37,963 bases of DNA. Origin: an uncultured Christensenella sp. (lineage in GTDB: Bacteria; Bacillota; Clostridia; Christensenellales; Borkfalkiaceae). The notes beneath the pieces are model-generated. The model was not told where the DNA came from. It made no database searches and saw only the letters and a list, made by a program, of their open reading frames with translations. Both the position numbers and the translations under genes were made by a program. Below, piece after piece: positions 6,446-13,895 of this stretch (positions are counted from its first letter, which is position 1; each line of letters starts with the position of its first letter). The stretch lies in the NCBI GenBank assembly GCA_910579585.1, contig CAJTVA010000009.1, positions 1 to 37,963 on the forward strand, written 5' to 3'.

Positions 6446-7357
6446 CTAATTTAAAGTTACCGTTCCAACTATTTGGCTTACGTTCTTTATCTTGTGATTA
6501 TCAAGCCATAAATTCATTTCGTTTACTATTCTCGGCATAGCGTACGGGTCGGCAAAGTTAGCCGTTCCGACCTGTACCGCTTTCGCGCCCGCCATCATAA
6601 ACTCAATCGCGTCTGCGCCCGTCATAATACCGCCCATACCTATTACGGGAATTTTAACCGCCTTCGCAGCTTCGTAAACCATTCTAACGGCAATGGGCTT
6701 TATACCCGCGCCCGATACGCCACCCGTGTTATTTGCAATGACGGGCTTACGCTTTTCCAAATCGATTACCATACCCGTAAAAGTATTTACAAGCGACACG
6801 CAGTCCGCACCGCCCTCTTCCGCTGAACGCGCGTTTTCGGCTATGCTTTCTACGTTGGGTGAAAGCTTTACGATTAAAGGCGTTTTCTTCAAAGATTTCT
6901 TAGAAACCTGCGTTACTTCAAGGATACTACGGGGTCTAATACCGAAAGCCATTCCCCCCGCTTTTACGTTCGGACAGGAAATATTCAGCTCAACCATGTC
7001 GACAAGCCCGTCCAATTTCGCGCAGATTGCACCGTAATCTTCCAGTGTTTTGCCCGCAACGTTCGCAATAACCACAACGCCTTTTCCCTTTAAAAAAGGT
7101 AGGTCGCACTTAATAAAGTGTTCCACCCCGGGGTTTTGCAAACCAACCGCATTCAAAATAACGCTAGTCCCCTCTGCAATTCTCGGTACGGGGTTGCCGA
7201 GGCGGGGCTCCAAAGTCATACCCTTCGTACTTATACCGCCGACCAAAAAAAGGTCGTAAAGCTCGTTAAACTCTCTACCGAACCCGACCGTTCCGCTTGC
7301 TCCGATAACGGGGTTTTTGAACTTCACCCCGCAGATTTCAACTTCAAGATTTGCCAT
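6446..7357 (-). CDS. pyrD: Dihydroorotate dehydrogenase, class 1B catalytic subunit
   Basis: This FMN enzyme oxidises dihydroorotate to orotate. It has 303 residues, typical of class 1B. NISCPN (125-130) and the following KAGGMAFG are the class 1 active-site signature; a cysteine is the usual catalytic base of this class. Late glycine-rich strands (IGMGGIMTGADAIEFMMAGA) bind the FMN phosphate. The partner PyrK is encoded in the same operon, which supports class 1B and NAD+ as the final acceptor. Its ATG is 2 nt after the stop of the membrane protein gene at 7360-7887, so the two are translationally coupled. Confidence 0.97.
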   Translation of the reverse strand: MANLEVEICGVKFKNPVIGASGTVGFGREFNELYDLFLVGGISTKGMTLEPRLGNPVPRIAEGTSVILNAVGLQNPGVEHFIKCDLPFLKGKGVVVIANVAGKTLEDYGAICAKLDGLVDMVELNISCPNVKAGGMAFGIRPRSILEVTQVSKKSLKKTPLIVKLSPNVESIAENARSAEEGGADCVSLVNTFTGMVIDLEKRKPVIANNTGGVSGAGIKPIAVRMVYEAAKAVKIPVIGMGGIMTGADAIEFMMAGAKAVQVGTANFADPYAMPRIVNEMNLWLDNHKIKNVSQIVGTVTLN

Positions 7358-7359
7358 AA

Positions 7360-7887
7360 TCAGACCTCTTTGTTTTCGTTTTCGGCTTCCCCTTGTTCGG
7401 CAAGCTTCCTTTCGGCAATGTGCTGTTGCATACTTTCAACCGCCATAGTCTGCGCTTTGAGCGCGTTTATAGTCGCTGCTACGTTGTTTGCGCCTTCGAC
7501 GAACTTGAATTTATACAATACGTTCCCAACCGAAATCATAAGTTTTCCGCAATTGTATAACGCGCCATCCATCAAATCGCAACGCGCACTGCAACTTATA
7601 ACTTCCGAAGGCGAACATTCCAATCCGTTATAAAAACGCAATTTCCCGTCTTTAACCGATAAATAAACTTTCGGTAAACGCGCCAGATAAATCGTCCAGC
7701 TAAGCCCCGCCGCCGTAAGAAAGACTCCTACAACGGCAATTATTACTCCGATTTGCCTCAGGCTTTTCTCCGTGCCGAATATAACGGCAGACCCGCCGAA
7801 CACGAAAAACAACGCCCCTATCACAAGAATCGTTATATACGACCCCAACATAAAACCCTTTTTGGATTTAGCGATTACTGTTTCCAT
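7360..7887 (-). CDS. Two-pass membrane protein with PH-like domain, inside the pyr operon
   Basis: This encodes 175 residues of unknown function. Two transmembrane segments (about 14-35 and 45-68) are joined by a short loop. A soluble region (75-140) alternates strands in the way of bacterial PH-like domains (VYLSVKDGKLRFYNGLECSPSEV...KLMISVGNVLYKFKFV). The end is an acidic, helical tail. GAGG is well placed before the ATG. It sits 9 nt after pyrK and 2 nt before pyrD, so it is co-translated with the two subunits of one enzyme. Class 1B dihydroorotate dehydrogenase is soluble, so it is not an obvious subunit. A regulator, uracil/orotate-linked membrane factor or unrelated passenger are all possible. 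Confidence 0.85.
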   Translation of the reverse strand: METVIAKSKKGFMLGSYITILVIGALFFVFGGSAVIFGTEKSLRQIGVIIAVVGVFLTAAGLSWTIYLARLPKVYLSVKDGKLRFYNGLECSPSEVISCSARCDLMDGALYNCGKLMISVGNVLYKFKFVEGANNVAATINALKAQTMAVESMQQHIAERKLAEQGEAENENKEV

Positions 7888-7896
7888 ATTTCCTCT

Positions 7897-8649
7897 TTAT
7901 AATTCCACTTTGGTTATATCAAAAACGGGTCCGTCCTTGCAGACGCGCGCGTTCCCGCCGCCGGACGTTTTGCACACGCAAACAAGGCAAGCGCCGATTC
8001 CGCACCCCATTCTCTCTTCCAACGAAACGAAACAGGGCGTTTTAATTCCCCGCTCTTCCAGACCGCTCTTCAACGCTTTCAACATCACGGGCGGTCCGCA
8101 GGAAATAATCGCATCAACTTCGGGCATATCCTCGAAGAAAGCCTGCACCGCGTTACCCTTTTTACCGTAGCTACCGTCGTCGGTCGTCACAACCAATTTC
8201 TTACTTACTCCGAACTCTTCAAGAAGACATACCGCCCCCTTGTTGCGGAAACCTATATACGAATAGAAGTCTTCTCCCGCATTATCGCGCAAAGTCGCAA
8301 TAAGCGGAAACACGCCCACGCCGCCACCCACAACGGCAACCGAGCGGTATCCCGACAAATCGAAGTAATTACCGAGCGGCAACAAAACTTTAAGCTTGTC
8401 ACCGCTCTTGGCTTCGGTCAGTTTCTTCGTGCCTTTGCCCTTTACCTGATAGCAAAGCGACAAATCGTTGCCTTCGGTTTTGCACACCCCGAGCGGACGG
8501 CGCAACAATAAAGCGTTGTCGCCCGTTGAGATATTAACGAATTGCCCGCCGTGAATTTCCCCGATACTTTCGGACAAATTCAAAGTTATCATAAATATAT
8601 TTTCCGCAATCCCGCGGTTGTCTTTAACCGTCGCTAAAACGTCTTTCAT
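7897..8649 (-). CDS. pyrK: Dihydroorotate dehydrogenase B, electron transfer subunit
   Basis: This FAD/[2Fe-2S] subunit passes electrons from PyrD to NAD+. It has 250 residues. The N-terminal beta-barrel holds RRPLGV (50-55) for FAD. The Rossmann-like NAD domain has VAVVGGGVGVFPLI (104-117) and SCGPPVML. The C-terminal iron-sulphur site has Cys216, Cys221, Cys224 and Cys237 in the spacing CxxxxCxxC-x12-C. The start overlaps no gene. A repeat copy with GGGGGT lies about 12 nt before the ATG, and no better ribosome-binding site is visible. It is in an operon with pyrD, though one gene apart. Confidence 0.96.
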   Translation of the reverse strand: MKDVLATVKDNRGIAENIFMITLNLSESIGEIHGGQFVNISTGDNALLLRRPLGVCKTEGNDLSLCYQVKGKGTKKLTEAKSGDKLKVLLPLGNYFDLSGYRSVAVVGGGVGVFPLIATLRDNAGEDFYSYIGFRNKGAVCLLEEFGVSKKLVVTTDDGSYGKKGNAVQAFFEDMPEVDAIISCGPPVMLKALKSGLEERGIKTPCFVSLEERMGCGIGACLVCVCKTSGGGNARVCKDGPVFDITKVEL

Positions 8650-8655
8650 TTGCCG

Positions 8656-8693
8656 TAGACCCCCATATATGCCTTAAATAACGCAGTTTTCAG
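8656..8693 (-). repeat. pyr-operon intergenic repeat, copy 3
   Basis: It starts TAGACCCCC and contains ATATATGCCTTAAATAACG, in the pyrF-pyrK gap. It may supply the weak ribosome-binding site of pyrK. Confidence 0.7.
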
Positions 8694-8710
8694 AATTCTG
8701 CTCAGCCCAT

Positions 8711-9613
8711 TTATCCTATAACGGAGGACAAATCTTTCTGCATATCCAGACACGCCGCACGCGCCGCTTCCGCGTAATTCAAACCCGCATATTTCGCGTC
8801 CTTATATGCGCAGATTATCCCGCGCGACGAGTTAACAACCCCGCCGAGCCCGTTACCGTCGAAGCACACTTTAAGCATATCCGCACTGCCGCCCTGCGCA
8901 CCGTATCCGGGTATCAGAAAGAAAGTATGTAAAAGCCTGTTTCTCAGCCTTGCCGCCTCCTCGGGGTGGGTCGCGCCGACAACCGCACCGACTTCCGAAT
9001 AACCGTATTTCCCGACGCTATCCTTGCCCCAGTCGGACACGAGGTCGCCCATCTGCTCGTAAATGTAATTTCCGTTTTCGAGCTTCAAATTCTGCAACTC
9101 CCCGCTCGACGGATTGGACGTTTTTACAAGCACGAAAATCGACTTGTCATGCGATTTTATATCCTCTACGAAAGGTTTAATTCCGTCGAAACCGAGATAC
9201 CCGTTGACGGTCAGCATATCCGCATTGAACGCTCTTACCGCCCTTCCGTTCAAAGAAGTTTCGCCAAGGTACGCTTTAGAGTAGCACCCCGCAGTCGAGC
9301 CTATATCGTTTCTCTTGCAATCGGCAATGACGATAAGCCCCTTGCCCTTTGCATAATTAACCGTTTTTTCAAACGCACGCAAACCCGACGAGCCGTACAT
9401 CTCGTAATAAGCAATCTGCACTTTAACTGACGGAACTACGTCGTAAACTTTATCGATAATATTTTTGTTGAATTCGAAAATCGCGTCCGCCGCCTCGTCG
9501 AAGTTCGTCACGCCCCGCTTCATTTCCTCGGGCAGGTAATCGAAACTCGTATCCAGCCCTACGCAAGTGGGGTTCTGAAGTTCGATAATTTTTTCTATAA
9601 GCTTGTCAATCAT
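8711..9613 (-). CDS. pyrF: Orotidine 5'-phosphate decarboxylase, long (type 2) form
   Basis: It converts OMP to UMP, the last step of the pathway. At 300 residues it is the long form found in many Clostridia, Actinobacteria and Myxococci, rather than the short form of about 240. The catalytic network is seen in ADCKRNDIGSTA: Asp98, Lys100 and Asp103. The N-terminal CVGLDTSFDYLP is the phosphate/ribose-side strand typical of this form, and FLIPGYGAQGG matches the phosphate-binding loop. Its Shine-Dalgarno (AGAGGTG) overlaps the pyrC stop codon and there are only 4 nt between the genes, so coupling is tight. Confidence 0.96.
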   Translation of the reverse strand: MIDKLIEKIIELQNPTCVGLDTSFDYLPEEMKRGVTNFDEAADAIFEFNKNIIDKVYDVVPSVKVQIAYYEMYGSSGLRAFEKTVNYAKGKGLIVIADCKRNDIGSTAGCYSKAYLGETSLNGRAVRAFNADMLTVNGYLGFDGIKPFVEDIKSHDKSIFVLVKTSNPSSGELQNLKLENGNYIYEQMGDLVSDWGKDSVGKYGYSEVGAVVGATHPEEAARLRNRLLHTFFLIPGYGAQGGSADMLKVCFDGNGLGGVVNSSRGIICAYKDAKYAGLNYAEAARAACLDMQKDLSSVIG

Positions 9614-9617
9614 AATT

Positions 9618-10883
9618 TCACCTCTTGAATTTTATTGTTCCGTCAACGATAGTGTAAAGCACTTCGCCGTAAACTTCAAAACCGTTGAACGGAGTGTTCT
9701 TTCCTTTGGAAATAAACTTCTTGCCGTCGATAACGTATTTCTTACTCAAATCGACTACCGCAACGTCGGCAACCGCACCCTCTTCAAGCGCTCCGCCGTC
9801 AAGCCCCAGTATCTCTGCGGGCACGGCGCTCATTTTCTTTGAAAGTTCCGAAAGGGTCATAAGCCCCGACTTAACAAGGTACGTGTAACTCAACGCAAAG
9901 CTCGTCTCTATTCCGCTTATACCGAAAGCGGCGATGCTGTACTCAACTTCCTTGTCCTTTACGGAATGGGGCGCATGGTCGGTCACTATGCAGTCCAAAG
10001 TGCCGTCCTGCAACCCTGCGATAATAGCCAGCCTGTCCTTTTCTTCGCGCACAGGCGGGTTAACCTTTGTCGCGGTATCATACGAAGTTATTATATCGTC
10101 TGTCAGAATAAAGTAGTGCGGACAGGTTTCCGCCGTAACCTTTACGCCCCTCGCCTTGGCGCTTCGTATAATGTCCACTCCGCTGTAAGTCGAAACGTGA
10201 CAGATATGTACGGGAATATCAAGACTCTCTGAAAGCGCAATCTCCCGCGCAATCATAATATCCTCCGCGGCGCGCGGCGAACCTTTCAGCCCCGTCAAAG
10301 TCGAGTTGCACCCCTCGTTCACAACCCCGCCGTCAACAAGATTTTTATCCTCGCAGTGGCAAAGGCATTTCAAATTAAAGTCGTTCGCGTACTCCATTGC
10401 AAGCCGCATAACCTGCGAGTTGCCGACCGACTTCCCGTCATCGCTCAAAGCGACCGCGCCTGCCGACTTCATCTTGCCTATGTCCGAAAGACTTTCGCCG
10501 TTTTCGCCCTTGGTTATGGAGCCTATCGGGTGAATTTTACACAGCCCGACCTCTTCGGCGCGGTGTTTTATATAAGTCGTAACAACGGCGTTGTCGCAGA
10601 CGGGGTTAGTGTTGGGCATACAGCAAACCTGCGTGACACCGCCCGCAACCGCGGCTTTAGAGCCGCTTTCTATGTCCTCTTTGCCCTCGAAACCGGGCTC
10701 GCGCAAATGTACGTGAATATCGATAATACCCGGCAAAACGTGCTTACCGCTCGCGTCGATTACCTTGCAGTTTTCAGATATATCGGGGGCGATTTTCTCT
10801 ATCGTCTTACCGTTTATAAGCAAGTCAGCCTTGACCTCGCCCGCAGGCGTCACAACCGTGCCGTTTTTAATAAGAAGCTTCAT
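9618..10883 (-). CDS. pyrC: Dihydroorotase
   Basis: This zinc amidohydrolase closes carbamoyl-aspartate to dihydroorotate. At 421 residues it is a class I (PyrC/AllB-like) enzyme. The metal motif DIHVHLREPG gives His57 and His59, with Arg61 binding the substrate carboxylate. Later motifs are GGVTQVCCMPNTNP, HICHVST with a metal-ligand His, and TDHAPHS with the catalytic Asp. The start overlaps the pyrB stop codon by four bases (ATGA). It shares the operon with the other pyrimidine genes. Confidence 0.97.
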   Translation of the reverse strand: MKLLIKNGTVVTPAGEVKADLLINGKTIEKIAPDISENCKVIDASGKHVLPGIIDIHVHLREPGFEGKEDIESGSKAAVAGGVTQVCCMPNTNPVCDNAVVTTYIKHRAEEVGLCKIHPIGSITKGENGESLSDIGKMKSAGAVALSDDGKSVGNSQVMRLAMEYANDFNLKCLCHCEDKNLVDGGVVNEGCNSTLTGLKGSPRAAEDIMIAREIALSESLDIPVHICHVSTYSGVDIIRSAKARGVKVTAETCPHYFILTDDIITSYDTATKVNPPVREEKDRLAIIAGLQDGTLDCIVTDHAPHSVKDKEVEYSIAAFGISGIETSFALSYTYLVKSGLMTLSELSKKMSAVPAEILGLDGGALEEGAVADVAVVDLSKKYVIDGKKFISKGKNTPFNGFEVYGEVLYTIVDGTIKFKR

Positions 10884-11806
10884 AAATTGTTCTCCCTGTA
10901 TTCGTTAAACAGTTTCAAAAGCGCCATTCTGACCGCAACCCCGTAAGTTACCTGCTCCAAAATAACGCTCTTTTCTCCGTCTATGACCTGCGGAGTCAGC
11001 TCTACGCCCCTGTTTACGGGACCGGGGTGAAGAATTAAAACGTTCTTTTTCGCATATTTCAAAAGCCCGTCGTTCACTCCGTAATAGCGCGAATATTCTG
11101 AAAGCGACGGGAAAAGCCCGCCGTTCTGCCGCTCTAACTGAATTCTAAGCCCCATCACGGCGTCCGCGCCCTCGATAGCCTCTTCACGGCTCTTGCAGAC
11201 GTGCGCGCCCAGCCTTTCTATCTCTTTCGGCATCATTGTCGCGGGCGCGTACATATAGACTTCCGCACCCAGCTTTTTCAGCCCGAAAAGGTTGCTCATA
11301 GCAACACGGCTGTGCTTGATGTCGCCCAGAATCGCTACTTTCAAGCCCTCGATTTTACCGAGCTTTTCACGAAGCGTGCACATATCCAGAAGGGCCTGCG
11401 TGGGGTGCTCGTGCATACCGTCGCCCCCGTTTAAAACGCTTGCCCCGACGTTTTCGGCAAGAAGCTTAGGCGCGCCCGCCATCTGATGCCGAATGACGAT
11501 AAAATCGACTTTCATAGCGTCAAGGTTCTTGCCCGTGTCGATAAGCGTTTCGCCTTTTTGTACCGAGCTTGTGGCAACCGAAATATTCACCACGCTCGCA
11601 CCCAGGTATTTTGCGGCCAGCTCAAACGAAGAGCGCGTCCTCGTACTGTTCTCGTAAAACAAGGTGACAAGCGCCTTGTCGGCAAGAATACGCTCTGTTT
11701 TTTTACAGTCGAGCTGCCGTTTCATCTCCCTCGCGACGTCTAAAATTCCGTAAATTTCTTCAGCCGACAAATCCTTTAAACCCAACAGGTCTTTTCTTTG
11801 TAACAT
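10880..11806 (-). CDS. pyrB: Aspartate carbamoyltransferase catalytic subunit
   Basis: This is the first committed step of pyrimidine synthesis: carbamoyl phosphate plus aspartate gives carbamoyl-aspartate. It has 308 residues, normal for the catalytic chain. Carbamoyl phosphate is bound by STRTRSSF (54-61) and HPTQALLDM, and HPGPVNRGVE near the C-terminus closes the site. No pyrI regulatory-chain gene is present. It is the first gene of the operon. GGAAGGAAG precedes the ATG by 4 nt, and an attenuator-like terminator lies immediately upstream, so expression is probably set by premature termination. Confidence 0.97.
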   Translation of the reverse strand: MLQRKDLLGLKDLSAEEIYGILDVAREMKRQLDCKKTERILADKALVTLFYENSTRTRSSFELAAKYLGASVVNISVATSSVQKGETLIDTGKNLDAMKVDFIVIRHQMAGAPKLLAENVGASVLNGGDGMHEHPTQALLDMCTLREKLGKIEGLKVAILGDIKHSRVAMSNLFGLKKLGAEVYMYAPATMMPKEIERLGAHVCKSREEAIEGADAVMGLRIQLERQNGGLFPSLSEYSRYYGVNDGLLKYAKKNVLILHPGPVNRGVELTPQVIDGEKSVILEQVTYGVAVRMALLKLFNEYRENNL

Positions 11807-11823
11807 CTTACTTCCTTCCGACA

Positions 11824-11871
11824 GAAAAAAAGCGGCAAATAAAGCTATCGGATAATAGCTTCAAAGCCGCC
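11824..11871 (-). terminator. Attenuator in the pyr operon leader
   Basis: On the minus strand, stem gcggc/gccgc (11866-11870 with 11832-11836) and inner stem aagctat/atagctt enclose a small loop. They are followed by a run of seven T just before the pyrB ribosome-binding site. A terminator here, inside the transcribed leader of a biosynthetic operon, indicates attenuation. Confidence 0.8.
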
Positions 11872-11904
11872 AAAATTCTTCCTTTTTATTAAAGTAAAAA
11901 TCAT
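11845..11904 (-). CDS. Putative pyr leader peptide (19 residues)
   Basis: An ATG at 11904 opens a 19-codon frame whose stop (TAG at 11845-11847) lies inside the attenuator hairpin. The first codons are U-rich (ATT TTT ACT TTA ATA). AAAGG lies about 12 nt upstream, a weak site. This matches the logic of the enterobacterial pyrBI leader. When UTP is low, polymerase pauses in the U-rich tract, and the trailing ribosome then prevents the terminator hairpin from forming. Translation is inferred, not shown; no PyrR-type anti-antiterminator is apparent. Confidence 0.5.
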   Translation of the reverse strand: MIFTLIKRKNFGGFEAIIR

Positions 11905-11933
11905 TATTTTATTCTGCCTTTCTTATTGTCGGA

Positions 11934-11962
11934 ATTATATCATAAACCGACGGAAAAGTAAA
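11934..11962 (-). promoter_or_regulatory. Promoter of the pyr operon
   Basis: -35 TTTACT (11957-11962), 17-bp spacer, -10 TATAAT (11934-11939). Transcription should start near 11927, giving a leader of about 120 nt before pyrB. Confidence 0.75.
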
Positions 11963-11970
11963 GCGTTTTT

Positions 11971-12669
11971 TTAAAGTATTCTTTGAAGCGTAAACCCGAC
12001 TTTATCGCAAGAGGTAAGAATGTATTCTATACCGTTTTTAACGGTGCGGAAGGGGAAAAACGCTTCGCCGTGAATATGCCCGAAAACAACTTTATCGGCG
12101 CCGCACTCCTCGAAAAGAGAAGTAAATTCGGTTGCGGGAACTTTCTGCGAAAAGGGCGGATAGTGTATCATAACGATAAGCTTGTCGCCCGCTTCCCTGA
12201 CCTTTTCAACCTCCTTAAAACAGAGCTTGAACCGCTCGGCTTCCCGTCTGTACAGCCTTTCGTCCGTGTCCGTGTAGTCGCTGCTTCCGGGGCAGGTCCA
12301 CCCGCGCGAACCGCAGATAATCACGTCGCCGAATTTAACGCAGTCGTTCTGTAAAAAGTAAAATTTTTCGTCGGGCGCGGCGCGTCGCAGCTTTGTTATA
12401 CCGTTCCACCAGAAGTCGTGGTTGCCGCGGATAAAGACTTTTTTCCCGGGTAAATCTTTCAAAGAATTAAGGTCATAAAGCCCCTCTTCGAGGGTCGTAC
12501 CCCAGCTTATGTCGCCCGCGATAAGCACTATATCTTCGTCGGATAAAACTTTCTTTTTCCAGTCGGATTTAATTTTTTCAAAGTGATTTTCCCACCCCGC
12601 CCCGAACACGTCCATAGGCTTGTCCGACAGTCCCGAAAGGTGTAAATCGCTTATTGAAAATATAGCCAT
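11971..12669 (-). CDS. Calcineurin-like metallophosphoesterase
   Basis: This 232-residue cytoplasmic phosphoesterase has every family motif: Asp8-x-His10 (SDLH), Gly52-Asp53 (GDIS), Gly-Asn83-His84-Asp85 (GNHD), His169 (MIHYPP) and Gly-His198-x-His200 (GHIHG). These bind two metal ions. The substrate cannot be told; the family covers nucleotides, proteins and lipids. A good promoter lies so close that the ATG falls about at the transcription start, and no Shine-Dalgarno exists, so the mRNA is probably leaderless. It points in the same direction as the pyr operon, which has its own promoter downstream. Confidence 0.92.
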   Translation of the reverse strand: MAIFSISDLHLSGLSDKPMDVFGAGWENHFEKIKSDWKKKVLSDEDIVLIAGDISWGTTLEEGLYDLNSLKDLPGKKVFIRGNHDFWWNGITKLRRAAPDEKFYFLQNDCVKFGDVIICGSRGWTCPGSSDYTDTDERLYRREAERFKLCFKEVEKVREAGDKLIVMIHYPPFSQKVPATEFTSLFEECGADKVVFGHIHGEAFFPFRTVKNGIEYILTSCDKVGFTLQRIL

Positions 12670-12675
12670 AAAAAT

Positions 12676-12704
12676 ATTGTAACATTTATTTTAAAGAATT
12701 TCAA
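12676..12704 (-). promoter_or_regulatory. Promoter of the metallophosphoesterase gene
   Basis: -35 TTGAAA (12699-12704), 17-bp spacer, -10 TACAAT (12676-12681). The -10 ends 6 nt before the ATG, so the predicted start coincides with the initiation codon. Confidence 0.7.
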
Positions 12705-12788
12705 GCAGTTTGTTTTATTGTCTGAAAATAGCCGTTTTTACCCCAAAAACCATAGTTTATGCGTGACATAGTACTCTGTAAACCCCGA

Positions 12789-12823
12789 AAAACACAACTT
12801 CCCCCTCGGTTTTGAGGGGGAAG
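12789..12823 (-). terminator. Hairpin after the Cys-rich protein gene
   Basis: Stem cttccccctc paired with gagggggaag, followed on the minus strand by an interrupted T stretch. Confidence 0.6.
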
Positions 12824-12845
12824 CAAAGGAGAAATCTGTTTTATA

Positions 12846-13502
12846 CTACTGTTTCGAGCAGACCTTGCCCTGAGGGTACAAAGGCAACTCGAAGAACCCT
12901 GCGCATACCTCTTGCGAGTAGTCCTGTGCGGGCGGTATAGCGCAATAGCCGTAGCTGGGAACAAGCAGTTCGACGTCTATGGCGATTTTTAAAATTACCG
13001 TAAGGCAAGCGTTGACGCTGAACGTGTTCGATTCGGGAACGAACCTGCCCTCGGCGCACACCGCGGAAACTTCGCTAGTTACCCTGTAAGGCATAATCGA
13101 CGGCGCGGGTACGAAAAGTATTACGTCCTCGGAAACACTTATCGTCGACTGGGCAACGCCCTCCACTCCGTTCGCGTCGGTATACAGCACTTCGACGGGG
13201 ATAGCCACCGTTACTTGCACTCTCGCGCAGGTGGGCTTATCGGGAATCCTTTCTATATTCAGGCTTGTGATGTTACCCGAAGAAGAAGTCGACCTTGCGC
13301 TTATAAAAGTCAAGGGGTATGTAGGGCTTGCGGGTACGTTGTCGGTCAGCGTGAGCGAATAGTTTTCAATCTGAATCTGCTTGATGCAGGCATCAAAAAT
13401 CTTTTGTGCCTGAATGCACACTTTCTCACACATTCCGTTAAGGGGATTGCCACTTATTGTACCGGGGCACTTATCCGATTGAAAGTTGGAAAAAAATGAC
13501 AT
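12846..13502 (-). CDS. Cys-rich conserved Clostridia protein, possible spore-coat-type protein
   Basis: This encodes 218 residues with GGAGG well placed before the ATG. There is no signal peptide. The N-terminal part has NPLNGMCEKVCIQAQKIFDACIKQ, a Cys-containing helix I associate with conserved hypothetical proteins of sporulating Clostridia. The middle alternates hydrophobic strands (VQVTVAIPVEVLYTDANGV, DVILFVPAPSIMPYRV). This recalls the beta-rich SPOCS/DUF3794-type units of spore morphogenesis proteins, though I cannot confirm the family. Cysteines are spread over the chain and could crosslink or bind metal. It is probably a spore-surface protein made in the mother cell; this is inference from composition and company (LysM protein and spoVB next door). 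Confidence 0.75.
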   Translation of the reverse strand: MSFFSNFQSDKCPGTISGNPLNGMCEKVCIQAQKIFDACIKQIQIENYSLTLTDNVPASPTYPLTFISARSTSSSGNITSLNIERIPDKPTCARVQVTVAIPVEVLYTDANGVEGVAQSTISVSEDVILFVPAPSIMPYRVTSEVSAVCAEGRFVPESNTFSVNACLTVILKIAIDVELLVPSYGYCAIPPAQDYSQEVCAGFFELPLYPQGKVCSKQ

Positions 13503-13546
13503 TTTAACCTCCGTTTATTGTCGTTAATTTATTATATGCTCACGCA

Positions 13547-13837
13547 CTATTTTTTGCACGGCACAAACAGCTTGCACGAGGGGTATAAGGGCTTATCGAA
13601 ATTTATTCTTTTCAGCTCCTCGACGGGCACGCCGAATTTTAAAGACAGGGTTTTATAGCTTTCCAGAGGTTGGCATGTATAAGGCTGCAATTTTTCCCCG
13701 AGTTCGATTATCGCTCCGTCGAAAAAGACTTTAAAAGGCGCGCCAAGCACCTCCTCCGTCTCTTTTTGCGTCTGCCCGCGTTTGACCCTGAAATATTTGC
13801 TTCTGTCCGTAACGAGCGTAAACATTTGATATATCAT
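13547..13837 (-). CDS. Small LysM-domain protein
   Basis: This encodes 96 residues from ATG 13837; ATG 13825 is an equally possible start, and an upstream start would run into the divergent spoVB. Residues 50-95 look like a LysM carbohydrate-binding unit (YTCQPLESYKTLSLKFGVPVEELKRIN...LYPSCKLFVP). The N-terminal half (FRVKRGQTQKETEEVLG) resembles a second, degenerate LysM. LysM modules bind N-acetylglucosamine in peptidoglycan or spore cortex. There is no signal peptide, which fits a spore-associated protein made in the mother cell. No Shine-Dalgarno is visible. Confidence 0.7.
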   Translation of the reverse strand: MIYQMFTLVTDRSKYFRVKRGQTQKETEEVLGAPFKVFFDGAIIELGEKLQPYTCQPLESYKTLSLKFGVPVEELKRINFDKPLYPSCKLFVPCKK

Positions 13838-13895
13838 ACGCGAATAAAAGATATTTTGTTCATAATCTTGCGTGGAATTTTGTAGAATATTGTAA

